Positions 52,096 to 59,352 of a stretch of DNA of 64,000 nt are shown here, one piece after another. The stretch covers positions 651,961 through 715,960 of the forward strand of contig NZ_GG692710.1 in NCBI RefSeq assembly GCF_000156175.1, read 5' to 3'. The DNA comes from Collinsella intestinalis DSM 13280. Lineage in GTDB: Bacteria; Actinomycetota; Coriobacteriia; Coriobacteriales; Coriobacteriaceae. The first letter of the stretch is position 1, and each line of letters starts with the position of its first letter. The translations under genes were made by a program, and so were the position numbers. The notes beneath the pieces were generated by a model. It saw only the letters and a program-made list of their open reading frames with translations, was not told the DNA's origin and did not search any database.

Positions 52096-52932
52096 CTATC
52101 CCAAAATTTCATCAAGCGCCAGCACGATACCGTCCTCGTTGTTGGAGGCCGTCACCATATCCGCTGCCGCCTTGGCCTCGTCAATCGCATTGCCCATGGC
52201 AACGCCCACACCCACCCACTTGATCATGGACACGTCGTTTTGCCCGTCACCGAACGCGACGACCTCCGAGGCGTCGATGCCGAGCTTGGGCAGAGCGCCC
52301 GCGAGTGCGCGGCCCTTGTCGACGCCGGGCGCCATGAACTCGAAATAGAAGTCGGCCGTGAACATGGCGGAGAGGCGGCCGTCGAACGGCTCGGCCATCG
52401 ACCGCCAACGCTCTTGCAGGTACTCGGGCTCGGCGGCGCACAGAAGCTTGTCCTGCGGGGTCGCGCAGGCCTCGAGCAGGTCGTCGACCTCGCACGGCAC
52501 GAGGTCGCACATGCGGCACTCGTGTTCGACGATATCGAGGTCCTCATCGCGGTAACGGATGACATGGCGCGATGAGCGCTCGACGAACAGCTCCCCGCCC
52601 CGAGTGATCCAGGGAATGACATCGAAGTCCCGCACGTGCTCTATGAGCTCGCGCATTGTGTCAGAGTCGATGGGTTGGTCGTAAAGGACCTCATCGGTCT
52701 GGGCGTCGACGACATGCGCGCCGTTGAACGCGACGAGGAGGCCCCCGTGCTCGCTCAGCGCCAGCTCTGAGGCGATGGCGCGCAACCCCTGGACGGGCCT
52801 GCCCGAGGCGAGAATCAGCTTGACGCCCGCATCCTGAGCGGCGAGCAGGGCCATCTTCGTGCGGGGCGTGACGACTTTACGGTCGTTCGTGAGCGTGCCG
52901 TCGATATCCAGCGCGATCGCCTTAATTGCCAT
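52096..52932 (-). CDS. Cof-type HAD-superfamily phosphatase
   Basis: 278 residues. Motif I is ALDIDGTLTND, motif II ILASGRPVQGL, motif III DKGRALAGALP and motif IV AFGDGQNDVSMIKW, with a C2 cap in between, as in Cof/YidA and YwpJ proteins. Sugar-phosphate phosphatase activity is usual. ATG 52932 has GGAAAGG upstream. It precedes the second beta-phosphoglucomutase-like gene by 33 bases, and the 33-bp palindrome at 52989-53021 lies just upstream, separating it from the DMT transporter gene. Confidence 0.92.
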   Translation of the reverse strand: MAIKAIALDIDGTLTNDRKVVTPRTKMALLAAQDAGVKLILASGRPVQGLRAIASELALSEHGGLLVAFNGAHVVDAQTDEVLYDQPIDSDTMRELIEHVRDFDVIPWITRGGELFVERSSRHVIRYRDEDLDIVEHECRMCDLVPCEVDDLLEACATPQDKLLCAAEPEYLQERWRSMAEPFDGRLSAMFTADFYFEFMAPGVDKGRALAGALPKLGIDASEVVAFGDGQNDVSMIKWVGVGVAMGNAIDEAKAAADMVTASNNEDGIVLALDEILG

Positions 52933-52988
52933 ACGCGAAAACCTTTCCGGAAGATACATTCTGCTGGAATATCATACCGCTTTACCGA

Positions 52989-53021
52989 ACCTCGATTTGG
53001 GGACAGTCCCTAAATCGAGGT
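52989..53021. repeat. 33-bp palindrome (REP-like), left of DMT gene
   Basis: Arms ACCTCGATTT (52989-52998) and AAATCGAGGT (53012-53021) enclose GGGAC-A-GTCCC. It is symmetric over its whole length except the centre and one G-T pair. It contains the stop codon and last codons of the DMT transporter gene, and could also terminate transcription. A partner of the same design lies at 53913-53945. Confidence 0.8.
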
Positions 53022-53885
53022 TTCCGCAGCACGGGAACGCGCGCGGGCGTCGAGGGCAAGATTGACCACGATGCTCGCCACGATGAGCGCCGCACCGGCG
53101 AGCGCTGTCTCGCTGAACGTCTCCCCGAAGATGAAGAACGACCACGTGGGAGCCATGATGACCTCGCTCATGCAGATGAGGTTCGCCGTGAACGCGGGGA
53201 CCTTGCCGATGCCCTTGGAAAACAGGATGTTCGCGAAGCTGCTGCAAAACACGCCGCTCGCAGCCATGTAGCCCCACTCCGCCGGGCTCACCTGCGGCAG
53301 GCGGTCGAACATGAACAGCAGCGGCACCATCGAGCAGACGCTCGCCACCAAAGAGGACACGAGAGGAGCGGCGCCGGGGCGCGAGTTGAGGTAAAACTGC
53401 AAGCCGAACGACGCCCCCGACGCGATAGCCAGGAGATTTCCGAGCATGCCCTCTGCCGAGAGCGACCCCATAAAGAACAGAGCCATCCCCGCGAACGCGC
53501 CCAGTACGACCAGCACGTGACGTAGCGCGGGCATGCGCCTCTCAGCCAAGCTCTGGTACACGATGACGAAGATCATGGACGTGTACTGGAGTACTATCGC
53601 GTTTCCCACGGTGGTGAGTTGGTTGGCATAGCGAAAGGTCAGGCCGGTGAAAAACGACGCAAGCCCGACGCCCACGATGAGCGGGCTGAACCTCAATTGC
53701 GGACGCGCCACCACGAGCGTGAACACGAGCACAATCGTGGAGGTCACCCCGCCGATGAGAAACGGAGACTGCGTATTCCATTTGGTGAGGATCCCCATGA
53801 AACTCCAGCACACCGCAGTGCCGAACAGGCAGAACACACCGCGCAACGCGCGACGGTCATCGTGGGTCGTGCTCACGCCCTCCAT
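53010..53885 (-). CDS. DMT-superfamily transporter (EamA)
   Basis: 291 residues with ten hydrophobic spans arranged as two EamA repeats, for example LFGTAVCWSFMGILTKW in the first and GASFGLQFYLNSRPG at the start of the second. Substrates of this family range from amino acids to nucleotides and drugs; none can be named. The stop codon lies inside one 33-bp palindrome (52989-53021) and the start is 28 bases from another (53913-53945), so the gene is bracketed by repeats. In context it may export an amino acid released from glycated compounds, which is speculative. Confidence 0.9.
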   Translation of the reverse strand: MEGVSTTHDDRRALRGVFCLFGTAVCWSFMGILTKWNTQSPFLIGGVTSTIVLVFTLVVARPQLRFSPLIVGVGLASFFTGLTFRYANQLTTVGNAIVLQYTSMIFVIVYQSLAERRMPALRHVLVVLGAFAGMALFFMGSLSAEGMLGNLLAIASGASFGLQFYLNSRPGAAPLVSSLVASVCSMVPLLFMFDRLPQVSPAEWGYMAASGVFCSSFANILFSKGIGKVPAFTANLICMSEVIMAPTWSFFIFGETFSETALAGAALIVASIVVNLALDARARSRAAETSI

Positions 53886-53912
53886 CGGCGCACCCCTCCT
53901 TCGATTCCAAGA

Positions 53913-53945
53913 ACCTCAATTTAGGGACTGTCCCTCAATTGAGGT
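53913..53945. repeat. 33-bp palindrome (REP-like), right of DMT gene
   Basis: Arms ACCTCAATTT (53913-53922) and CAATTGAGGT (53936-53945, one mismatch) enclose GGGAC-T-GTCCC. Same length and layout as the palindrome at 52989, with independent arm substitutions on both sides. It also lies 3 bases past the stop of the SIS gene at 53949 and may terminate that transcript. Confidence 0.8.
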
Positions 53946-53948
53946 CCG

Positions 53949-55091
53949 CTACTCGGCAAAGCCGGCCTGGGCGAGCTTTTCCTTGCAGATTTCCTCATAG
54001 TCGGCGGTCTTACAGCTTACGACCTGTTCGAAGCGGTCGAACAGCGGATGGCAGGGCTCGCAGCCCAGCTCGCGCATGGCGCGGCCGGCGAACACCTGGA
54101 CGGCGGGCAGCAGGACGAACGGGGCCACCTCGGGCTCCACATCCCGCTCGAGGCATATCGCGTTCGCATCGCCATCCTCGATGCCGTAGCAGGCCAAAAG
54201 ATAAGCGTGGTCCGTCACCGCGCGGGTCGCTCGGTAAATCTCATGTGTACGGCCGGGCGCGAGGCACGGATCGAGGAAGAACGCCGTCGAGCGCGGGGTC
54301 AGCTGCATATTGGGACCGTGGATGTACTCCTCGGGCTCCAACGCGATGGCGGGAGCCTTGAGCGTCTCCTGCCATTTGAGCGCGCCCTCCAACGCGATGC
54401 CGTAGGCGGCGCCCGCACCGCACATGAACGCATGTCCGGGGGTCAAAAACACCTCACGATCCGCGTCCATGAGGGCATGCGCCCGCCGCTGCATCTCGCG
54501 GTGCATGTCGGGAACCTCGGAAAGGCGCCCCATCCACGCCGACCGCCCATCACCGTCGATCGCCCCCAGGGCCTCGGCTGTCGCGAGGCTGAACAGCGCG
54601 ATGAACTCCATGAGCGTGAGCACGCCCATGGTCACGAACCCGACCGTTTCGTTTCCCACGCCGTATTCGAAGATCGCGTCGACCTCGTCGCGCAGGTCGG
54701 CCTCGACGTTGCCCGTGAGGGCCACCGTCTCGTGCCCCCGTGAGCGCGCGGCGCACACCGCCTCGATGATGTTCGTGCTGCAACCGCTCTGCGAGACAAA
54801 GACCTCGAACGCATCGGACGCCGTGACATCCAGGCGCTCGAGTTCATCGAGATAGCGCGACGGGGTGAAGACGTCCACCCGAACGCCCAGGACGCGCTCG
54901 GCGAAGGGGCGCGCGGCCACACAGGAGTTGTACGAGGATCCAGACGCGACGAAGCGCAGGTCGCGCAAACCACGGCGCGCATAGCGCTCGACCAGGCCGC
55001 CCACAAGGGCATCTACGCGGGTGAGGTTCTCCTCGAACACCCGAGGCGACATCTCGATATAGGTTTCCATAGTCGGCTTGGCGTTGCTCAT
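53949..55091 (-). CDS. SIS-domain sugar isomerase/deglycase-like protein (copy 3, GlmS-like)
   Basis: 380 residues, two SIS domains. Landmarks are LRFVASGSSYNSCVAARPF, FVSQSGCSTNIIEAV and CGAGAAYGIALEGALKWQET, the last being close to the GlmS isomerase-domain signature. It lacks the glutaminase domain of GlmS, so it belongs with AgaS/FrlB/GfrF-type proteins acting on ketosamine phosphates. It is clearly more distant from copies 1, 2 and 4. ATG 55091 follows AAGGGGG. A GTGGTATTAAA motif lies upstream at 55193-55203. Confidence 0.86.
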   Translation of the reverse strand: MSNAKPTMETYIEMSPRVFEENLTRVDALVGGLVERYARRGLRDLRFVASGSSYNSCVAARPFAERVLGVRVDVFTPSRYLDELERLDVTASDAFEVFVSQSGCSTNIIEAVCAARSRGHETVALTGNVEADLRDEVDAIFEYGVGNETVGFVTMGVLTLMEFIALFSLATAEALGAIDGDGRSAWMGRLSEVPDMHREMQRRAHALMDADREVFLTPGHAFMCGAGAAYGIALEGALKWQETLKAPAIALEPEEYIHGPNMQLTPRSTAFFLDPCLAPGRTHEIYRATRAVTDHAYLLACYGIEDGDANAICLERDVEPEVAPFVLLPAVQVFAGRAMRELGCEPCHPLFDRFEQVVSCKTADYEEICKEKLAQAGFAE

Positions 55092-55136
55092 GGGACGCAG
55101 CCCCCTTATATCCGGCACGCGTGGCGCGCATAAATG

Positions 55137-55170
55137 AACCCGCATGCTCGACTATACGGCCATGCGGGTT
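55137..55170 (-). terminator. Hairpin upstream of SIS copy 3
   Basis: AACCCGCATG (55137-55146) and CATGCGGGTT (55161-55170), perfect 10-bp stem with a 14-base loop; on the minus strand the tail is CATTTATG. It may end the GntR transcript from 55239, or sit as a leader hairpin in the SIS copy 3 message if that starts near 55190. Confidence 0.55.
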
Positions 55171-55192
55171 CTCTCAGCTGAATAATCCTTGA

Positions 55193-55222
55193 GTGGTATT
55201 AAATTATCCGTAGACGTATACT
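55193..55222. promoter_or_regulatory. Operator motifs between GntR and SIS copy 3
   Basis: GTGGTATTAAA (55193-55203) is the same motif as upstream of the other SIS and PTS units. TAGACGTATACT (55211-55222) matches a second motif seen near the GntR gene at 55239 and near SIS copy 4. Both lie upstream of SIS copy 3, suggesting double control. Confidence 0.5.
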
Positions 55223-55238
55223 GAAGTCCGGCTGCGCA

Positions 55239-55979
55239 TCACATGGAGAACGTGTAGCGTGAGCCGATGATAAGCTGCTTGCCCGCGTACAACGGATTCC
55301 CGTCCTGATCGCGATACAGGCCCTCCAGGCTGAAGAGCGGCTCCCCCACCGGGACGGAGAGCGCATGGGCGACCTGCTCGTCGGCGAGCTGGATACTGAG
55401 CATCTGGGCGCTGTCGCGATGGGGGCACTGACCAGTCGCATTGCGAATGAGATCGAAGATCGAGGCGTTCTCAAGTTCGGCGGTCTCGAGGAACTCGTGC
55501 CCCTCCCGTGCGAACAGGCAGTGGTCGACCATGATGGGAGTGCCGTCCGCCATGCAAACGCGGTCGATGGCGATCAGGCGCGCGCCCTCGCCGAAGAACT
55601 CGCGCGCAACGGGTGGAACGTCCACCACCTCGCAGCGAAGCAGCGTCGAACCGGGCTCCAAACCGTTTTGACGACATGAGGCCGAGAAACCGTTGAGCGC
55701 GGCGCGACGGTCTTCATGGACCATCGGGGCGCGATGGGCCTCCTGGACGAACGTGCCCTTCCCCTGGCGTTTGGCAAGGAGACCCTCATCGACCAGAATC
55801 TCGATGGCCTTGCGGACGGTGATGCGGCTCACACCGTACAGGTGGCTCAACTCGGGCTCCGTGGGAATGCGGGCACCCACGTGGTACACGTCGTTCACGA
55901 TCGCCTCGCGCAGGTCGTTTGCGACCTGCTGGTACAACGGCGTCGCGGAATCACCCGCCAGTTTTCCGGCCATCTTCAT
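55239..55979 (-). CDS. GntR-family regulator with UTRA domain (fifth)
   Basis: 246 residues. The winged helix is IPTEPELSHLYGVSRITVRK with the wing LAKRQGKGTFVQE; the UTRA domain contains FGEGARLIAIDRVCMADGTP and ends near LIIGSRYTFSM. It differs from the two GntR pairs and lies beside the second EIIC/EIID pair, so it probably controls that operon and SIS copy 4 or 3. The ribosome site is GGAGGAGGG; ATG 55979 or 55973 are both usable. A TAAGACGTATT motif precedes it (56013-56024), as expected for autoregulation. Confidence 0.92.
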   Translation of the reverse strand: MKMAGKLAGDSATPLYQQVANDLREAIVNDVYHVGARIPTEPELSHLYGVSRITVRKAIEILVDEGLLAKRQGKGTFVQEAHRAPMVHEDRRAALNGFSASCRQNGLEPGSTLLRCEVVDVPPVAREFFGEGARLIAIDRVCMADGTPIMVDHCLFAREGHEFLETAELENASIFDLIRNATGQCPHRDSAQMLSIQLADEQVAHALSVPVGEPLFSLEGLYRDQDGNPLYAGKQLIIGSRYTFSM

Positions 55980-56012
55980 CCCTCCTCCGGCGATAGGCGC
56001 CTCTCCTCAGTA

Positions 56013-56040
56013 AAATACGTCTTATTACCTTATATACCAT
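56013..56040. promoter_or_regulatory. Candidate operator of the fifth GntR regulator
   Basis: On the minus strand this reads ATGGTATATAAGGTAATAAG then ACGTATTT. TATATAAGGT and AGACGT recur at 59008-59033, upstream of SIS copy 4, and AGACGTAT recurs at 55211-55222. Confidence 0.45.
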
Positions 56041-56046
56041 ATCAAG

Positions 56047-56082
56047 TAAAGGGCGCGGTCGACCTCGCGATCGACCGCGCCC
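56047..56082 (-). terminator. Intrinsic terminator after second EIID gene
   Basis: GGGCGCGGTCGA (56051-56062) and TCGACCGCGCCC (56071-56082), perfect 12-bp stem, eight-base loop, followed on the minus strand by TTTACTT. It ends the SIS4-EIIC-EIID transcript before the GntR gene. Confidence 0.82.
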
Positions 56083-56109
56083 AGGGCAACGACACAGGTT
56101 TTGCCAAGA

Positions 56110-56946
56110 TTATGCCAAAACGCCCGTGAAAGCGCCGAGGATGCCCACGATCATAGTGATGACGATGAGCAGCATGGGGTTCGCCTTCTTGGCGAGGGCG
56201 GCATAGTAGAGCACAAGCGCAACCAGGGCGAGCGTGCCGGGCATAATGCCGTCGAGCACGGACTGAATGGTCTGGACGCTGTCGCCCGAGCCGAACTCTA
56301 TGGGAATCGACACCGACGTCATGGACACGGTCATGGCGCCGAGGACCATGATACCCACGATACCCGCCGCGTAGATGACCTTGTTCATGAGGCCACTCTC
56401 CTGCGCCGCCGTGAGGAACGACACACCGAGCTCGTAGCCCTTCTGCGCGCCGATGATGCGCGTGAGGAAGCACGGGATGTTGTAAATCGCGAGGAAGGCG
56501 ATGGGGCCGAACGGGTTGCCCGCGAGAGACAGGCCGATGCCGACGGCGGCGGCGATCACACGCAGCGTACCCAGGAACAGGGAGTCTCCGATGCCGGATA
56601 GCGGGCCCATGAGCGCCGCCTTCACGGAGCTGATGGTCTCGGGCTCCATCTCGCCCTTCGCGACGCGCTCCTCCATCGAGGCCACCACACCACCCACGAA
56701 CGGGGCGAAATACATCGTGATGTTGAAGAACTCGAGATGGCGGGTGAGCGCGGCGGCATAGCCCTCGGGATCGTCACGGTAGATCTTCTTGAGCAGCGGC
56801 GTGAGCATCATGCAAAACGGAATGCTCATCTGCTTGGGATAATTCCAGGAGTACTCCATGCCGAGCGCGCCCGGATTCACGGCCATGCGCGTAAGGTCGC
56901 TCTTGGTGATAGTGGCACCCTGCGTGGATTCGGGCTTAGAAGTCAT
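56110..56946 (-). CDS. PTS mannose-family EIID component (second system)
   Basis: 278 residues, paralogue of the EIID at 43870: GALGMEYSWNYPKQMSIPF, LTRHLEFFNITMYFAPFVGG and ALMGPLSGIGDSLFLGTL are the corresponding blocks. I chose ATG 56946 because GGAGG lies 8 bases upstream; ATG 56952 is too close to it. It overlaps the EIIC gene by 11 bases. No EIIA or EIIB gene accompanies this pair, so phosphate must come from components encoded elsewhere, most simply those at 42098 and 45515. Confidence 0.94.
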   Translation of the reverse strand: MTSKPESTQGATITKSDLTRMAVNPGALGMEYSWNYPKQMSIPFCMMLTPLLKKIYRDDPEGYAAALTRHLEFFNITMYFAPFVGGVVASMEERVAKGEMEPETISSVKAALMGPLSGIGDSLFLGTLRVIAAAVGIGLSLAGNPFGPIAFLAIYNIPCFLTRIIGAQKGYELGVSFLTAAQESGLMNKVIYAAGIVGIMVLGAMTVSMTSVSIPIEFGSGDSVQTIQSVLDGIMPGTLALVALVLYYAALAKKANPMLLIVITMIVGILGAFTGVLA

Positions 56947-57712
56947 CGTCATCGCCTCCAGCGATACCGGCGGTCGCGGCGGCGGGAGCGTCACCGAAGA
57001 GGTCGATCTTCTCGATGGCGATCACCACGGCCAGGATAGCGACGGCCAGGACGGACAGATTCAGATAAGCGGCGAGAGCGAAGCCCAGCACGAAGAACGG
57101 GACGAGCTTCTTGTTCACGATCATGCGCATGAGCATGGCGAAGCCCATGGCGGGAAGGATGCCGGCGGCGATGCCCATGCCGTCGAAGACGAAATCGGGC
57201 ACGGCGTCGAGCACCGCGGTCACGGCGTCCGAGCCGAAATAGAAGGCCAGCGCGGTCAGCGTGAACGTCCAGATGGTCTTGCCGACCATACCGATGAGCA
57301 CGTACGTGAGCTTGATCTTTCCATCGTCGCCGACCTCGGCGCCCCTATCTGCGATCTGCAGGAACATCGGGGTGATGGCGTAGAAGAAGTTCTTGACTCC
57401 GAGTGCGGCGAGACCGATGGGCATGGCGAGGGCGTACGCGGTCTCGAGACCAGAGCCCGTGGTGATGGCGAATGCGGTCGCCAGTGTGCCAGCGGTGTTG
57501 ACATCCGGCGGGATGTAGGCACCGACCGAGATGGCGCCCATAAAGAGGAGCTCCAGGTTGGCGCCGATGACCAAGCCGGTGTGGAGGTCGCCCAACACGA
57601 GTCCGACTATCGGGCCGATGACGATGGGGCGGTTGATGTGGCTGGTGCCCAAAGCCGTGTCGAACGTCGCGAACGCCGCGACCAGACCGACGAGCAATGC
57701 CTGCACGAGCAT
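56936..57712 (-). CDS. PTS mannose-family EIIC component (second system)
   Basis: 258 residues, about eight membrane spans, paralogue of the EIIC at 44708: NRPIVIGPIVGLVLGDLH and GAISVGAYIPPDVNTAGT match the first copy. The C-terminal GGDDDDF tail is kept. It overlaps the second EIID gene and follows SIS copy 4 by 145 bases; that gap contains a long G+C-rich hairpin (57782-57819). It forms an EIIC/EIID translocation pair that recognises its own sugar. Confidence 0.94.
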   Translation of the reverse strand: MLVQALLVGLVAAFATFDTALGTSHINRPIVIGPIVGLVLGDLHTGLVIGANLELLFMGAISVGAYIPPDVNTAGTLATAFAITTGSGLETAYALAMPIGLAALGVKNFFYAITPMFLQIADRGAEVGDDGKIKLTYVLIGMVGKTIWTFTLTALAFYFGSDAVTAVLDAVPDFVFDGMGIAAGILPAMGFAMLMRMIVNKKLVPFFVLGFALAAYLNLSVLAVAILAVVIAIEKIDLFGDAPAAATAGIAGGDDDDF

Positions 57713-57781
57713 GACCGTCTCCTTTCCTTATAGATGGGTCCCACCGAGCAAGCGGTCACACGATGGGAAGCGGTCGAGAAA

Positions 57782-57819
57782 CCGGCGGGCGCGCGGGCCT
57801 AAACCCGTGCACCCGCCGG
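57782..57819 (-). other. G+C-rich hairpin between SIS copy 4 and EIIC
   Basis: Arms 57782-57797 and 57804-57819 pair over 16 bases with one mismatch and one G-U pair, loop of six. No T-tract follows. It could lower PTS expression relative to SIS copy 4 or protect the upstream message from decay. Confidence 0.55.
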
Positions 57820-57857
57820 GTCGATCCCGCAAGATAGCTCACGGGACGTGGGGGCGC

Positions 57858-58892
57858 TTAGTACGCGAACTGACGGTAGTAGCGACGATAGGCCAGGTTG
57901 TGCTTCGTGATGCGCTCGTAGTGCTTGGAGAGGCGCTCGTGCAGCGTCGCGGCGGCGATCATCGGGGAGACCAGCGGGCGGAACTCGTCGTCCAGGCCGG
58001 AGACGGCATACTCGGCGGTGTCGATGACCGCGAGCTTATCGGTGTACTGCTTGCAGAAGACCTCGGCACGGTTGTCGAGCTCGCGGCACTCATCCTCGCC
58101 CTTGGTGATGATCACGGGCACGCCGGGCTCGACGAGCTCGAGGGTGCCGTGGAAGAACTCGGCGGACGTGACGGCACGGGTGCGGATCCACTGCATCTCC
58201 TCGAGAACGCACATGGAGAACAGAACGTTCTCGCCCCACAGGGCACCGGACGCGATGAAAATCGTGTAGGGCTCCTCGGCGAACTGCTTCGCGATCTGCT
58301 CGGCCTTGGGCTCGAACTTGATGCGGATGTCGACCAGGTCCTGGAAGAGATTCTTGGTCTGGGCCATGTAGTCGTCATAGCGGTCGAAGTCACCGCGCAG
58401 GTTGAGCAGGCGCAGGGCGAAGGCCTGGAAGAGCAGATAGGTGAAATCGCAGCGACCGGTGGCCACGGGAGCCGAGATCACCGTGGTCGCGAGCTTGCCG
58501 AGCGGTGTGTCCTCGCGGGTGAAGGCGACGACGCGGATGCCCTGGGCGGTAATGTTCTCGACCGCCTTGACGATCTCCTTGGTGTCGCCGGAAGCGGAGG
58601 CGGTGACCACGACGGAGTCCTTCTTGAGGCGGTTGTCGCCCATCACGTTGAGCTCGGCGGCGTTGACCAGGTGAACCTCGACCTCGGAGTACTTCTTCAT
58701 GAAGTAGCGGACCATGTCGAGCTCGTCATAGGTGCCGCCGATGCCCAGCAGGAAGATGTTCTCATACCCCTGCTCGTGAATCTCGTCGGCGACCGCCTTG
58801 GCCTGGGCGCAGGCCGCCACGGTGGCGTCGCCGTCCTTCAGGTACTGGTCGATATCGAAGTTAAGAAGCTGGACCTTCTCGAGTTCCGCCAT
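57858..58892 (-). CDS. SIS-domain fructosamine deglycase-like protein (copy 4)
   Basis: 344 residues, same family as copies 1 and 2 but diverged: IFLLGIGGTYDELDMVRYF, VVVTASASGDTKEIVKAV and AEFFHGTLELVEPGVPVI correspond to their blocks, and the shared end KHNLAYRRYYRQFAY matches theirs. It heads the second PTS operon (SIS4-EIIC-EIID). ATG 58892 follows GAGGGG. Upstream lie a 49-base palindromic region (58912-58960) and GACGT-type motifs. Its substrate is probably related to, but distinct from, that of copies 1 and 2. Confidence 0.87.
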   Translation of the reverse strand: MAELEKVQLLNFDIDQYLKDGDATVAACAQAKAVADEIHEQGYENIFLLGIGGTYDELDMVRYFMKKYSEVEVHLVNAAELNVMGDNRLKKDSVVVTASASGDTKEIVKAVENITAQGIRVVAFTREDTPLGKLATTVISAPVATGRCDFTYLLFQAFALRLLNLRGDFDRYDDYMAQTKNLFQDLVDIRIKFEPKAEQIAKQFAEEPYTIFIASGALWGENVLFSMCVLEEMQWIRTRAVTSAEFFHGTLELVEPGVPVIITKGEDECRELDNRAEVFCKQYTDKLAVIDTAEYAVSGLDDEFRPLVSPMIAAATLHERLSKHYERITKHNLAYRRYYRQFAY

Positions 58893-58911
58893 GGTGTTAC
58901 CCCTCTCGTAA

Positions 58912-58960
58912 GCAGAACGTTACATGACGTTATGCACTATAACATCATGTAACGTTCTGC
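58912..58960. promoter_or_regulatory. 49-base palindromic region upstream of SIS copy 4
   Basis: GCAGAACGTTACATGA (58912-58927) and TCATGTAACGTTCTGC (58945-58960) are perfect 16-base arms; inside them GTTAT and ATAAC pair as well. It lies 20 bases before the SIS copy 4 start, so it would be in the leader or overlap the promoter. An operator or leader hairpin is likely. Confidence 0.65.
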
Positions 58961-59007
58961 TCTCAAAGAAGGGCGTAGCTTACCTGTGAACGGTCGAAAT
59001 ACATCGG

Positions 59008-59033
59008 TAGACGTTATATAAGGTCATATATAC
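59008..59033. promoter_or_regulatory. Candidate GntR operator upstream of SIS copy 4
   Basis: TAGACGTTATATAAGGTCAT followed by ATATAC. It shares AGACGT and TATATAAGGT with the site before the fifth GntR gene (56013-56040), in a different order. Confidence 0.4.
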
Positions 59034-59352
59034 GCTGGCCAGTCGCCTCATGTTCCATCTGAAAAAGTGCCTTGCGCTTCCGGCGGGGAGCAAGTACAGT
59101 GGGCTTGCACCCGAAGTGGCACCGCCACTGTTTTAGCGTAAGAGATGTTTGAGCCTGACAGTCACGAGTAGCACGAGAGCAGTTTGAGCGTATGAGTCGT
59201 TTCACTAACACCATCACAATCAAATTGGGAGATCTGCTATAGGCCATCGGCATTGCCATGTCGATTTTGCCTACCTGTCGCTCGCCGCACGACGGCCCAC
59301 CGCCGTGCGCAACGTTGACCTGGCGCCTGCCCGGCGCTGGAAAGGAAGCAGC

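Larger units (their letters stand above)
58893..59352. other. Intergenic boundary region, no gene seen
   Basis: 460 bases between the divergent SIS copy 4 gene and the operon on the right. It contains the large palindrome (58912-58960), the GACGT/TATATAAGGT motif (59008-59033), then about 300 bases with no recognised feature and several short A+T-rich pieces. It is the likely junction between the sugar region and a different, perhaps mobile, segment. Confidence 0.6.

Noticed and set aside
57713-57857. Missing EIIB gene in the gap before SIS copy 4
   Set aside because: The gap is only 145 bases, holds a long hairpin and has no frame with the HGQV phosphorylation block.
58893-59352. tRNA or attachment site at the border of the right-hand operon
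   Set aside because: No cloverleaf or direct repeat pair could be made out; an integration site cannot be supported from this window.
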